A DNA stretch of 57,797 bases from JAJXUB01 sp047974805 (GTDB lineage Bacteria; Actinomycetota; Actinomycetes; Actinomycetales; Dermatophilaceae), in assembly GCA_047974805.1 (NCBI GenBank), contig JBKECS010000098.1, positions 1 through 57,797 of the forward strand. The letters are read 5' to 3'. Positions 9,388 to 18,212 of this stretch are shown here, one piece after another. Positions within the stretch are counted from its first letter, which is position 1; every line of letters begins with the position of its first letter. The position numbers were made by a program, and so were the translations under genes. The notes under the pieces are model-generated. The model was given only the letters and a program-made list of their open reading frames with translations, was not told the DNA's origin and searched no databases.

Positions 9388-9565
9388 GCGCCACGCGTTG
9401 GGCGGGCCGACGCCAGGGGTTTTGACGAGCCGACGCCAAGGGTTACGACAGCTCAGCAACAGCGCGCCGAGCATGAGACGGGGCAACGTCACGTGGCGCA
9501 CCTGAAGGGCCAAGCCCGGGGCACAAGGACCATGGGCCCGGGCACACCGTGGCACGCTCCGGCAC

Positions 9566-9650
9566 TTCGCAAGGGAACCCGGAGGTTGGCAAGGGAAAGC
9601 TTCCCTTGCCAACCTCCGGGTTCCCACCGGTGGCGTAAAACCGGGGGCGA
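9566..9650 (+). repeat. Dispersed palindromic element, copy 3 (25-bp perfect stem)
   Basis: Arms 9573-9597 and 9601-9625 are perfectly complementary over 25 bp with an AGC loop; the core is GGTTGGCAAGGGAA against TTCCCTTGCCAACC. The family tail with TGGCGTAAAACCGG follows. It is the most intact hairpin of the four copies and lies just downstream of the convergently read ABC exporter gene. Confidence 0.9.
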
Positions 9651-9697
9651 GCAGGGGTGGGTGGGGTAGGTGGGTGGGGGTTGCCCGGGGGCCGCCG

Positions 9698-11758
9698 TTA
9701 GGGGGACATCCCGGGATTGGGGCCGGCGCCGGTAGCCGCCGCCGCGGCCCCGGCCAGTTCGGCCTCCGCCAACTCTGCCGTAGGTCCGACGAACTGGGCG
9801 GCGTGCAACCGAGCGAACGCACCCCCAGCGGCGAGCAGTTCATCGTGCGCACCCTGCTCGACGATTGCGCCGTTCTCCATGACAAGGATGAGGTCGGCGT
9901 CACGGATGGTGGACAGCCGGTGAGCAATGACGAAGCTCGTTCGATCGTTGCGCAGTGCTCGCATTGCTTGTTGGACGAGCAACTCCGTGCGGGTGTCCAC
10001 GCTCGAGGTCGCCTCATCGAGGATCAGCAGCGCCGGATCGGAGATGAACGCCCGCGCGATCGTGATCAGCTGCTTCTCCCCCGCCGAAATGTTGCTCGCC
10101 TCAGAATCGAGCAAGGTGGCATACCCGTCCGGCAGCGAGTGGACGAACCGATCCACATAGGTCGCCTCCGCCGCGGCGTGTACCTCCGCCGCGGTCACGC
10201 CGGGCTTGCCGTAGGCGATGTTGTCGAAGATGGTCCCCTCGAACAGCCAGGTGTCCTGGAGCACCATGCCGATCTGGCCACGGAGGTTGTGCCTGGTCAG
10301 CTTGGTGATGTCGACTCCGTCGAGGGTGATGCGGCCACCATCAAGCTCATAGAACCGCATGATGAGGTTGACCAGGGTCGTCTTCCCCGCACCGGTCGGG
10401 CCGACGATGGCGACGGTTTGCCCCGGTTCGACGGCGAGGGACAAGTTCTCGATCAGCGGCGCGTCCGGGCTGTAGGAGAAGGACACGTTCTCGAATGCCA
10501 CCCGCCCGTGCGGATCGTCAATGACGGTCGGCGCGGCGTTGTCCGGGGCCTGTTCCTGAGCGTCCAGCACCTCGAAGACCCGTTCTGCGGAGGCAACCCC
10601 GGACTGCATGAGGTTGGCCATGGACGCCACCTGGGTCAGCGGCTGAGTGAACTGCCTCGAGTACTGGATGAAGGCCTGGACATCGCCGATGCTCATGGAC
10701 CCACCCGCGACCCGAAGGCCACCGACAACAGCGATGGCGACATAGTTGAGGTTCCCGACGAACATCATCATCGGCATGATCAACCCGGAGATGAACTGCG
10801 CTCCGAAGGTCGCGTCCCGCAGCTGCTCGTTGCTGGTGGCGAATTCCTTGTTCATCCGGGCCTGCTGACCATAGACCTTGACCAGGCCATGACCGGTGAA
10901 GGTCTCCTCGACTACGGAGTTGACCTCACCGGTGGACTTCCACTGCTGGACGAACTGCTTTTGCGAGCGTTTGCCGATGACCGCCGTGATGACGATGGAG
11001 ACCGGGATGGTGATCAGGGCGATGAGCGCCAAGTGCCAGGAGACGTAGAACATCATGGCAAGCATGGCCAGCACGGTCAGCAGCGAGGTCATCAGCTGGC
11101 TGAACGTCTGTTGCAGGGATTGGGCGATGTTGTCGATATCGTTGGTCACCCTGGACAACAGCTCACCGCGCGGCTGGGTGTCGAAATAGGACAGCGGAAG
11201 CTTGCCCAGCTTGGCCTCCACATCGCGGCGCAGCCGATAGACGGTGCGGTTGACGACCGCGACGATGATCCGGGACTGGGTCCACTGCAGCACCCCGGCA
11301 ATCAGATAGAGCCCGATCGCCAGGAAGATCACGTGCGAGACTGCGGTGAAGTCGATGCCGTGGCCGGGCACAAGGTCCTTCATCCCGGCGATCATGTCGG
11401 CTTGGGTGTTCTCCCCCTGTGCCCGCAGACCCTCGACCACCTGCTCCTTGGTGGCTCCGGAGGGCAGTTTGGCGCCGATGAAGCCGGCAAAGACGTAGTC
11501 GGTGGCGCGGCCAAGAATCTTCGGACCAAGCGCATTGAGGACAACCGACACGACAGCAAAGGCGATCGCCACCCACACGAGCAACCGGTCGGCCCGCATC
11601 CGGCCCAGCAGCCGTCGCGCAGACGGTAAGAAGTTCTGCGACTTCTCACCACCGCCGCCACCCCCATGGCCGGGCGGTCCATGCCGTTGGCCTGCACCAG
11701 CGGCGCCGCGGCGCGTCGCTGCGGCCTTCTCTTCTTCGCTGAGGATGCGATCACTCAT
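9698..11758 (-). CDS. Heterodimeric ABC exporter subunit, catalytic half
   Basis: A 686-aa fused permease-ATPase. A Gly/His-rich N-terminal tail (about residues 20-40) precedes six transmembrane helices and a nucleotide-binding domain with Walker A GPTGAGKT (453-460), Walker B LLILDE (577-582) carrying the catalytic Glu, and switch His613. Its signature loop is degenerate (NISAGEKQ, 556-563). This fits the partner whose own Walker site is active but whose signature completes the dead site of the other subunit. The start overlaps the upstream exporter gene (ATGA). A drug or lipid efflux role is likely, given the TetR at the operon head; substrate unknown. Confidence 0.92.
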   Translation of the reverse strand: MSDRILSEEEKAAATRRGAAGAGQRHGPPGHGGGGGGEKSQNFLPSARRLLGRMRADRLLVWVAIAFAVVSVVLNALGPKILGRATDYVFAGFIGAKLPSGATKEQVVEGLRAQGENTQADMIAGMKDLVPGHGIDFTAVSHVIFLAIGLYLIAGVLQWTQSRIIVAVVNRTVYRLRRDVEAKLGKLPLSYFDTQPRGELLSRVTNDIDNIAQSLQQTFSQLMTSLLTVLAMLAMMFYVSWHLALIALITIPVSIVITAVIGKRSQKQFVQQWKSTGEVNSVVEETFTGHGLVKVYGQQARMNKEFATSNEQLRDATFGAQFISGLIMPMMMFVGNLNYVAIAVVGGLRVAGGSMSIGDVQAFIQYSRQFTQPLTQVASMANLMQSGVASAERVFEVLDAQEQAPDNAAPTVIDDPHGRVAFENVSFSYSPDAPLIENLSLAVEPGQTVAIVGPTGAGKTTLVNLIMRFYELDGGRITLDGVDITKLTRHNLRGQIGMVLQDTWLFEGTIFDNIAYGKPGVTAAEVHAAAEATYVDRFVHSLPDGYATLLDSEASNISAGEKQLITIARAFISDPALLILDEATSSVDTRTELLVQQAMRALRNDRTSFVIAHRLSTIRDADLILVMENGAIVEQGAHDELLAAGGAFARLHAAQFVGPTAELAEAELAGAAAAATGAGPNPGMSP

Positions 11759-13491
11759 GCCGCCACCTCGTCCTCACTCGCCTGGGAGGCGACGATTTCG
11801 GCATACGTCGGGCAGGTTTCAAGCAGTTCCGTATGCGTTCCGATGCCCACGACCATGCCGTCATCGAGGACGACGATCCGGTCGGCGTCAATGATGGAAG
11901 ACACCCGCTGCGCGACGATGAGCACGACGGATTGGCGGGTGTAGGGCTTCAGCGCTCGCCGCAACCTGGCGTCGGTGGCCACGTCGAGGGCGGAGAAGGA
12001 ATCATCGAAGAGGTAGATCTCCGGACGACGCACCAACGCCCGGGCCATGGCCAGACGCTGCCGCTGGCCACCGGAGACGTTGCCACCACCCTGGGCGATG
12101 TGAGCCTGAAGTCCACCGGGCATGTCACGGACGAAATCCGCGGCCTGGGCCACCGTCAGCGCCTCCCAGAGGTGCTCGTCGCTGGCATCCGGATCCCCGT
12201 AGCGCAAGTTCGAGGCCACCGTCCCAGAGAAGAGGAATGGCTTTTGCGGGACCAGCCCGATCCGGCTCCACAGGTCGGACAATGCCGCGCGGTCGACCGG
12301 CACCCCGCCGATGGTCAGCTGACCGTCGGTGATGTCGTAGAGCCTTGGGATGAGGTCGACGAGCGTGGTCTTGCCGGCGCCGGTCGACCCGATGATGGCC
12401 GTCGTGGCGCCGGGCTCGGCGGTGAAGGTGATCTGCGAGAGCACCGGTTGTTGGGCACCGGGGTAGGCGAAGTCGACCGAATCGAACACGACCGGCAGCG
12501 GCCCCGAGGGCAGAGGCAGCGGGTCGTCGGGGTCGTGAACGCAGGAGGTGGTGTCCAAGACCTCGTGAATGCGCCCGGCGGAGACCGACGCCCGCGGGAT
12601 CATCATGGACATCATCGTGCCCATCATCACGCTCATGAGGATCTGGATGAGATAGGTCATGAACGCCGTCATGGACCCGACCTCCATCTGCCCGGCCTCC
12701 ACCCGGTGTGCGCCGAACCACAGCACCGCCACCGAGGCCAGGTTGAAGACGATCATGACCAGGGGGAACACCAGCGCGAACAGCTTCCCGACAGCCACAG
12801 CGGTGCCGGTGTAGGTCCGGTTCGCGTCGTCAAACCGGGCCTCCTCATGCTCCTCGCGAGTGAACGCGCGCACGACCCGTATGCCGGTGATCTGTTCCCG
12901 CAGCACCCGGTTGACCGCATCCACGCTGTCCTGCATCTTGCGAAACCACGGCAGCATCTTGGTGATGACGAAACCGACGATGACCCCGAGCAGCGGCACG
13001 GACACTGCGACGAGCCAGGACAGACCGACGTCCTCGCGCAGCGCCATGATGATCCCGCCGACCATCATGATCGGAATGGAGGCCATGAACATCAGCCCCA
13101 TGTTCATGACCACCTGGACCTGCTGGACGTCGTTGGTGTTGCGGGAGATGAGTGTCGGTGCGCCGAAGTGGGTCATCTGCTGCGCGGAGAATCCGCCGAC
13201 CCGATCGAAGAGTTCGGCACGCAGATCCCGGGCGATTCCCGACGCGGTTGCCGAGGCATACCGGGCGACGACGATGGTGGCGAGGATGTTGACCACCGAC
13301 ACCGCGAGCATGATGGCGCCGCGGTTGAGGATGTATCCAGTGTCGCCCTTGGCCACTCCGCCGTCGATGATCTGCCCGTTGAGGCTGGGCAGATAGAGGC
13401 TGGTCACAGTCGCGACGAACTGGAGCACGATGACGGCGGTGACGGCACCGGCATACGGCCCAAGGTGGGAACGGATGAGTTTCCAGATCAT
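11755..13491 (-). CDS. Heterodimeric ABC exporter subunit, degenerate-site half
   Basis: A 578-aa permease-ATPase with six membrane helices, Walker A GSTGAGKT (368-375) and a canonical signature VSGGQ (472-476). The catalytic Glu after Walker B is Asp (IYLFDD, 492-497) and the switch His is Gln528. Both substitutions mark the non-hydrolysing site in heterodimeric exporters such as TM287/288. It pairs with the next gene, whose defects are complementary. It starts 7 nt after the TetR gene, so all three form one operon. Confidence 0.92.
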   Translation of the reverse strand: MIWKLIRSHLGPYAGAVTAVIVLQFVATVTSLYLPSLNGQIIDGGVAKGDTGYILNRGAIMLAVSVVNILATIVVARYASATASGIARDLRAELFDRVGGFSAQQMTHFGAPTLISRNTNDVQQVQVVMNMGLMFMASIPIMMVGGIIMALREDVGLSWLVAVSVPLLGVIVGFVITKMLPWFRKMQDSVDAVNRVLREQITGIRVVRAFTREEHEEARFDDANRTYTGTAVAVGKLFALVFPLVMIVFNLASVAVLWFGAHRVEAGQMEVGSMTAFMTYLIQILMSVMMGTMMSMMIPRASVSAGRIHEVLDTTSCVHDPDDPLPLPSGPLPVVFDSVDFAYPGAQQPVLSQITFTAEPGATTAIIGSTGAGKTTLVDLIPRLYDITDGQLTIGGVPVDRAALSDLWSRIGLVPQKPFLFSGTVASNLRYGDPDASDEHLWEALTVAQAADFVRDMPGGLQAHIAQGGGNVSGGQRQRLAMARALVRRPEIYLFDDSFSALDVATDARLRRALKPYTRQSVVLIVAQRVSSIIDADRIVVLDDGMVVGIGTHTELLETCPTYAEIVASQASEDEVAA

Positions 13492-13498
13492 CGGGGCG

Positions 13499-14101
13499 CT
13501 ACCGGGCCTTTCGTATGCCGTTGAGCAGCAAGTCGACGATCTGCACCGGGGTCATTGCCCGGCCCTGACCGAGCTGGGCGTGGGTGCCGGAGAAGGTGAG
13601 CATGCGCAAATAGCCCAACAGTGTGCGTGGGTCGACCTTGAGCCCTTCTGGGGTGCCGATGATGGCCAGGGCCTTGGTTTCGGCGGCCTCGCGGGCTTCG
13701 CGATGGGTCTCGTGGGTGCGCCCGTTGTGGGGATGGGAGTGGCCGCGGGCGTCGGGGGGACTCATCATGCCGAGGGCTTCCATGAGTTCGAAGATCCCGG
13801 TGAAGCGGGTTTGGAACCACGTGGCCAGGTCGACCAGGCGCTCCTCCAGGTCGGCTGTGGTGTCGATGTCCTCGAGGTCGGCCAGGGAGGAGCGCAGGTC
13901 AAAGGCGGCTTCGATGGCGGCGTCGATGACCTCCTCCTTGGTGTCGAAGACCCGGAAGATGGTGCCTTCCGCGACGCCTGCGGCCTCGGCGATCTGACGG
14001 GTGGTGATATCCCGTCCGTGGGCCCGCAGCAGCGGGATCGTCGCCGCGACGATGGCAGCCCGGCGCTCGGCGGGGCTGAGGGCTGGGGCACGGGGTGACA
14101 C
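13499..14101 (-). CDS. TetR family repressor of the ABC exporter operon
   Basis: A 200-aa regulator: N-terminal helix-turn-helix (TTRQIAEAAGVAEGTIFRVF, about residues 34-53) and a helical ligand domain containing a His-rich loop near GHSHPHNGRTHETH. GTG 14101 was chosen because a good -10 (TATAGT) ends 7 nt upstream, implying a leaderless mRNA, and there is no Shine-Dalgarno. It is the first gene of an operon with the two exporter halves. A perfect 16-bp palindrome inside its promoter makes autorepression, relieved by an exported compound, the obvious model. Confidence 0.88.
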   Translation of the reverse strand: MSPRAPALSPAERRAAIVAATIPLLRAHGRDITTRQIAEAAGVAEGTIFRVFDTKEEVIDAAIEAAFDLRSSLADLEDIDTTADLEERLVDLATWFQTRFTGIFELMEALGMMSPPDARGHSHPHNGRTHETHREAREAAETKALAIIGTPEGLKVDPRTLLGYLRMLTFSGTHAQLGQGRAMTPVQIVDLLLNGIRKAR

Positions 14102-14108
14102 GCGGGGA

Positions 14109-14137
14109 ACTATAAGTGAGTGAGCGCTCACTCGCAA
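14109..14137 (-). promoter_or_regulatory. Promoter with TetR operator in its spacer
   Basis: On the minus strand, TTGCGA (14137-14132), 17 nt, then TATAGT (14114-14109). The perfect palindrome GAGTGAGCGCTCACTC (14118-14133) fills the spacer, so a bound repressor would block RNA polymerase. Transcription would start about at the GTG of tetR. Confidence 0.75.
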
Positions 14138-14195
14138 ACTAGCCCGGCACTGCAAGGGCACCGAGAGTGAGTGGCAACACCGAGTGCACCACGGG

Positions 14196-15077
14196 TCACA
14201 GGCCATCCTGGGCGAGGACGAGCATGCGTTCCTCAATCGTCGCTGGCACCGTGTGCACCTGGGCGACGAGGTTGGCTCGCGCCAGCACCTCGCGCACATC
14301 ATCGCTGGAGGTCCCGACCGTCCGCACCGCGGTCCCGTCGAGCATCACCGCGACCCCGGCGGCGTTGAGGACGTCGAAGGCCCGCTCCCACCGGTCGGTC
14401 CCCACCGCCACCGCAGTCGTACCAGCAATAACGTCCGCTTCACTGCCCTGACCGACGAGCTTGCCATCGCGCAGCAGCAGCAGCCGGTCACACTGCGCAG
14501 CCTCCTGCATGTGGTGAGTGGTGACCAGGATCCCGACACCGTCGTCGGCCTGGCCACGGATGTCATCCCAGAGCCGAGCCCGAGACAGTGCATCAACCCC
14601 CGAGGTCGGCTCGTCCAGGAGCAGCACCTCCGGCGTATGCGACAGGGCGGCGATGAAGGCGATCTCACGGCGGGCACCCAACGGCACCTTGGCCACGAGG
14701 ACCTCGCGGTAGCTCGCCAGCGAGTCCGGCAGGACCGCCGTGGGAGCGGCATACGTGTCCGCGATGAAGGCGAGGTTCTCCTCCACACTCATGTCCTGGT
14801 AGAGGCCGAGGCCCTGGGGGACGTAGCCGACCCGTCGGCGATGATCCCGATCCGGCTTCCCGCCGAGCATGGTCACATGGCCGTCGGTGGGGGCGAGCAG
14901 GCCGAGCAGCATGCGGATGAGGGTGGTTTTGCCCGCCCCATTGGCACCGAGCAACCCAACGACCTCACCGGGCCGGACCTCCATGGTGAGGTTGGCCACG
15001 GCCGTGAAATCGCCGAAACGCCTGGTCACCGCATCGGCGGAGACCAGCGGGTCCGAAGCGTATGCCTGAGCCGTCAT
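14196..15077 (-). CDS. ABC-2 efflux ATPase (DrrA/YbhF-like), second ATPase
   Basis: A 293-aa stand-alone ATPase: Walker A GANGAGKTT near residue 43, a signature region reading LGARREIAF in place of LSGGQ-type, and Walker B LLLDEPTSGVD. The degenerate signature is notable because its partner gene has LSGGMRRKL. The C-terminal extension resembles drug-export ATPases. It is the last gene of a permease-ATPase-ATPase operon joined by ATGA overlaps. Substrate unknown. Confidence 0.88.
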   Translation of the reverse strand: MTAQAYASDPLVSADAVTRRFGDFTAVANLTMEVRPGEVVGLLGANGAGKTTLIRMLLGLLAPTDGHVTMLGGKPDRDHRRRVGYVPQGLGLYQDMSVEENLAFIADTYAAPTAVLPDSLASYREVLVAKVPLGARREIAFIAALSHTPEVLLLDEPTSGVDALSRARLWDDIRGQADDGVGILVTTHHMQEAAQCDRLLLLRDGKLVGQGSEADVIAGTTAVAVGTDRWERAFDVLNAAGVAVMLDGTAVRTVGTSSDDVREVLARANLVAQVHTVPATIEERMLVLAQDGL

Positions 15078-15952
15078 GCCACGACCTTCGCATGCTCGCG
15101 GACCAACAGTGAGGCCACAACGATGTCCTCCAGGTCAGGCTCGATCACCTCGGCGTCGAGCGGCGTGGCTGCTCCGGCCGGCCAGTATTCATGCAGGTCC
15201 CGGCCCCGTCGCCAGGACCAGTCGCGCCTGGCCACGCCAGCCCCCGAAACGTGCGCTGTGACGGTCCCGGGGAACGTCTCGCGGATGCTCGCATAGGGCC
15301 CCTGCAGCACAGTCAGGCCCCGGTCGAGGACCAGCAGGCTGCCGGCCCGCTCGGCCTCATCGAGGTAGGTGCTCGACATGAGCACCGCGGTCCCCGACGC
15401 CGCCGCTTGGGAGATCAGTCGCCATAGGTCGATCCGGCTCACCGGATCCACCCCGGTGCTCGGTTCGTCGAGCACGAGCAGCTTGGGCCGATGAATGATC
15501 GCCATGCAGAACCCGAGTTTGCGCCGCATCCCTCCGGACAGTTGCGAGGCCAGACGGTCGCTTGCATCGGTGAGTCCGGCGGCGGCGAGCAGCTCGGCCC
15601 GGCGCTCCGCCAGCGTCCTCCCCCCCAGTCCGTAGATGCCGCCGACGAAGTCGAGATTCTGCGCCACCGTCAGGCTGGCCCAGCTGCCCGAGCCTGCCGG
15701 CTGGTAGCCGACCTCGGCTCGCCCGGGCGCCTCGACGTGCCCTTGATCAGACTGCAGCTGCCCGACGACGGTTCGCAAGAGGGTGGTCTTGCCGGCACCG
15801 TCCCCACCAACCACGGCGACGACCGAACCCGATCGCACCGATACGGTCGCGGACTGCAGGGCCACCTGACCCGCATAGCTGACCGTCAGGCCTCGGACGC
15901 CGTATGCCGATGACGACTTCTCCCCCGGGCCTGGATCCGGCGGCGTCATCAT
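15074..15952 (-). CDS. ABC-2 efflux ATPase, first ATPase
   Basis: A 292-aa ATPase with Walker A GGDGAGKTT, signature LSGGMRRKL and Walker B LLVLDEPSTGVDP. ATG 15952 was chosen because it overlaps the permease TGA and follows GGGGAG; the longer frame runs into the permease gene. With the next ATPase it probably forms the nucleotide-binding pair of one transporter, matching the two fused ATPase halves of RbbA/YhiH-type proteins. Confidence 0.88.
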   Translation of the reverse strand: MMTPPDPGPGEKSSSAYGVRGLTVSYAGQVALQSATVSVRSGSVVAVVGGDGAGKTTLLRTVVGQLQSDQGHVEAPGRAEVGYQPAGSGSWASLTVAQNLDFVGGIYGLGGRTLAERRAELLAAAGLTDASDRLASQLSGGMRRKLGFCMAIIHRPKLLVLDEPSTGVDPVSRIDLWRLISQAAASGTAVLMSSTYLDEAERAGSLLVLDRGLTVLQGPYASIRETFPGTVTAHVSGAGVARRDWSWRRGRDLHEYWPAGAATPLDAEVIEPDLEDIVVASLLVREHAKVVA

Positions 15953-17004
15953 TGCTCCCCAGCAAGGGAGCGGCGGTAGCGCAACGTCGCCGCGGTAAAG
16001 GCGAAGGCTGCCATCGCGGCCAGCACAGCGAAGGAGAGCCACAACGAGCTCATCGGGGCACCTCGAAGCATGACGCCTCGAGCGATGTTGTTGAAGTAGG
16101 TCAGCGGCAGCAGATAGCTGATCCAGCGGACCCCAGCGGCCATCGCCGCGATGGGGAAGATCATCCCGGACAGCAGGATCTGCGGCAGCAGGACGAAGAA
16201 GGCAGCCTGAATAGCCTGGCCAGCAGTCTGCGAGATGGTCGAGATGAACAGGCCGAGGCCGAGCACGACGAACAGGAAAAGGGCAGCCCCCAGGGCGAAC
16301 ACGGCGATATTGCCGACGAACGGTACGTCGAAGAGCACGACCCCCAGCACGCTGACGATGAACATGTCCAACGCTGCCAGCACGAAGTATGGGGCGATCT
16401 TCCCGACGATGACGGCGCTCGGCTTGATCGGCATGACGGCCAACTGCTCGATCGTGCCGGTTTCGCGTTCCCGGACCAGTCCGAGGCTGGTGATGATGGT
16501 GCCGATGAACGTGAGGATGAGCCCGATGATCGCCGGGATCATCACCCAGGAGGTCTTCAGGTCTGGGTTGTAGAGCACCTGAATGCTGCCCGGCCCGGGG
16601 GCCACCGGCAGCGGCGCGCTGGCGGCATTGGGCGAGGAATTCAGTTGGGCCAGGTGGGCGAGGACGGATTGGGCCGCGAAAAGGTTGGATCCGTCGACGA
16701 GGACGCTCGGGGTGGACCCGGTGACGATGGCCATGTCCGCGTCGCCGTCGCGCAGCGTGCGTTCGGCATCGCCCCGATCGCCGCCGACCCCGGTAGAGGT
16801 GACGTCAAAGAACGAGGAGGCGGCAGCCGCCGTGCTCACCTGCACCGAGTTCGGCCCGACGACCGCGACGCGTACCGAGGAGACGTTGAAGTTCGCGGCA
16901 TACCCAAAGACGACCAGGAGCAGCAACGGCATGGCGATGAGCATCGCCACCGTGCGTCGGTCCCGCGCGAGCTCCCGGAACTCCTTGACGATCATCGCCT
17001 TCAT
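15949..17004 (-). CDS. ABC-2 type permease (YhhJ/YbhS-like)
   Basis: A 351-aa membrane protein. The layout is one N-terminal membrane segment, a large extracytoplasmic domain (about 45-185), then five helices. The phrase LVRERETGTIEQLAVMPIKP is diagnostic of the YhhJ/YbhS ABC-2 permeases that work with YhiH/YbhF ATPases in drug and cation export. ATG 17004 was chosen (MKAMIVKEFRELARDRR); the frame extends 20 codons upstream without support. It is first in the operon, overlapping the first ATPase gene by ATGA. Confidence 0.88.
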   Translation of the reverse strand: MKAMIVKEFRELARDRRTVAMLIAMPLLLLVVFGYAANFNVSSVRVAVVGPNSVQVSTAAAASSFFDVTSTGVGGDRGDAERTLRDGDADMAIVTGSTPSVLVDGSNLFAAQSVLAHLAQLNSSPNAASAPLPVAPGPGSIQVLYNPDLKTSWVMIPAIIGLILTFIGTIITSLGLVRERETGTIEQLAVMPIKPSAVIVGKIAPYFVLAALDMFIVSVLGVVLFDVPFVGNIAVFALGAALFLFVVLGLGLFISTISQTAGQAIQAAFFVLLPQILLSGMIFPIAAMAAGVRWISYLLPLTYFNNIARGVMLRGAPMSSLWLSFAVLAAMAAFAFTAATLRYRRSLAGEQ

Positions 17005-17091
17005 GCTTGTGCACGCTACCGAACGGCATCGTCCCCACGCTGCATCGTTGCGGTCTGACGGCAACCGAATCCGCCTGCGTCCGGGAGTGGA

Positions 17092-18177
17092 TTAGGCATA
17101 GGTGAGGCCGCAACGGGTGGGCTGCACGTCCAGGACTGTCCAGGACGGGTCGGCCCGCTGCAACGCCGCACGCAGAGTTGCGCCCTGGCCCTGCCGGGCG
17201 AGCAGTGTCAGCGAACCACCGGCCCCTCCCGCGCCGTTGACCTTCCACCCCAACGAACCCGCGGCGCGGCCCACTTCGATGGCGTGCATATGGTCCGGCC
17301 CGACCAGGCTGGGATGGAGCCGGGCCTGCGCCGCGGTGGCGGCGGTGAGCACCCTCGCCCACTCGGTGAGATCGGCGCGGCCCAGGGCCGCTGCGGCAGC
17401 TCGGGCAAGGTCGGACAGTTCGATCAGGACGCCCCAGATCCGGGTGTCACGGCCGGGCACGGGGCCACCATGACTGCGATCACGGGAGGTGACATCGGCA
17501 ATAACCGCCTGGTGGACCGCGGAGGAGTCGTGCGGGGTGAAGCACACCGTGACCAGGGCCTCGGCCAAAGCCGACCACATCGGCTCGGGCACGGGCACCT
17601 CCTCGCGGACAACGCGTGGGTAGTGCTCTATCCGCAGCAACCCCACTCCGCCGTAGGCTGCAGCCCACTGATCTTGCACGCCTGCCTCCCGATGGGCCCG
17701 GACCGTTTCGACCGTATGCGCCGTCGCGGCGAGCATGGCCGGTGAGAGCCGGGGCAGAGCCACGAGCTCTCGCATTGCGGCGATCATGCCCACCAGAACG
17801 GCGCCGGAGGTGCCCAGTGAGGCGCCTGCTGGGACTGCGGAGTCGACCTCGATGAGGGCCTGGCCGGACCAATCCGGCACCTGGTCGAGCACCGATAGAC
17901 AGGTTGCGACCAACAACGGATCGCTGCCGGGCTGGGGTAGCCACGGCATGTCAGGCGCGGCTCCCGCCCGGGAGAGGATCGTGGGCCGGCCGAGGTCCGC
18001 CGAGGACACCACGACCCGCGCCGGTCCCCCACCCTGCGGGCGGGATCGTCCGCGCACGGTGACGCCGGGGGCGACCGCGATATGGCAGACCGCCCCGGGA
18101 CCACCGAACCAGGTGTCGGTCCAACCGCCGACGTCACAGACGCGAACCGGGGCGGACACGGTGACCGATCGGGTCAC
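17092..18177 (-). CDS. GHMP-family sugar kinase
   Basis: A 361-aa GHMP kinase. The N-terminus has APVRVCDVGGWTDTWF, as in heptose-7-phosphate and fucose kinases, and the ATP-binding motif reads PAGASLGTSGA near residue 115. The C-terminal glycine loop is NGAGGAGGS. The family phosphorylates sugars, mevalonate or homoserine; the N-terminal motif favours a sugar such as D-glycero-D-manno-heptose or L-fucose type. It starts 35 nt after the H+-pyrophosphatase stop and may be co-transcribed. No heptose pathway genes are nearby, so the substrate is open. Confidence 0.8.
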   Translation of the reverse strand: MTRSVTVSAPVRVCDVGGWTDTWFGGPGAVCHIAVAPGVTVRGRSRPQGGGPARVVVSSADLGRPTILSRAGAAPDMPWLPQPGSDPLLVATCLSVLDQVPDWSGQALIEVDSAVPAGASLGTSGAVLVGMIAAMRELVALPRLSPAMLAATAHTVETVRAHREAGVQDQWAAAYGGVGLLRIEHYPRVVREEVPVPEPMWSALAEALVTVCFTPHDSSAVHQAVIADVTSRDRSHGGPVPGRDTRIWGVLIELSDLARAAAAALGRADLTEWARVLTAATAAQARLHPSLVGPDHMHAIEVGRAAGSLGWKVNGAGGAGGSLTLLARQGQGATLRAALQRADPSWTVLDVQPTRCGLTYA

Positions 18178-18212
18178 CGGTCCGCCCCGGTCAGTGTGGT
18201 CGGGCGTCGACG

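Larger units (their letters stand above)
9211..9697. other. Intergenic island of repeats, no gene
   Basis: 487 bp between the methyltransferase start and the ABC gene stop. It holds a pyrimidine-rich tandem stretch (9241-9299, repeated CGCCAGCTTCCCTCC), palindromic copy 2 (minus), a 178-bp middle segment with an imperfect direct repeat (GCCGACGCCAGGGGTT then GCCGACGCCAAGGGTT, about 9407-9443), palindromic copy 3 (plus) and a G-rich run. No coding pattern is convincing. Confidence 0.7.

Noticed and set aside
9211..10017. Upstream extension of the methyltransferase frame through the repeat island into the ABC gene
   Set aside because: The extra codons translate the palindromic repeats and an antisense part of the ABC gene; a normal ATG at 9210 starts the recognisable protein.
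9674..11629. Long plus-strand frame opposite the ABC exporter gene (651 codons)
   Set aside because: It is Asp/Gly/His/Arg-rich low-information sequence, as expected for the antisense of a high-GC gene. The minus strand has clear ABC motifs.
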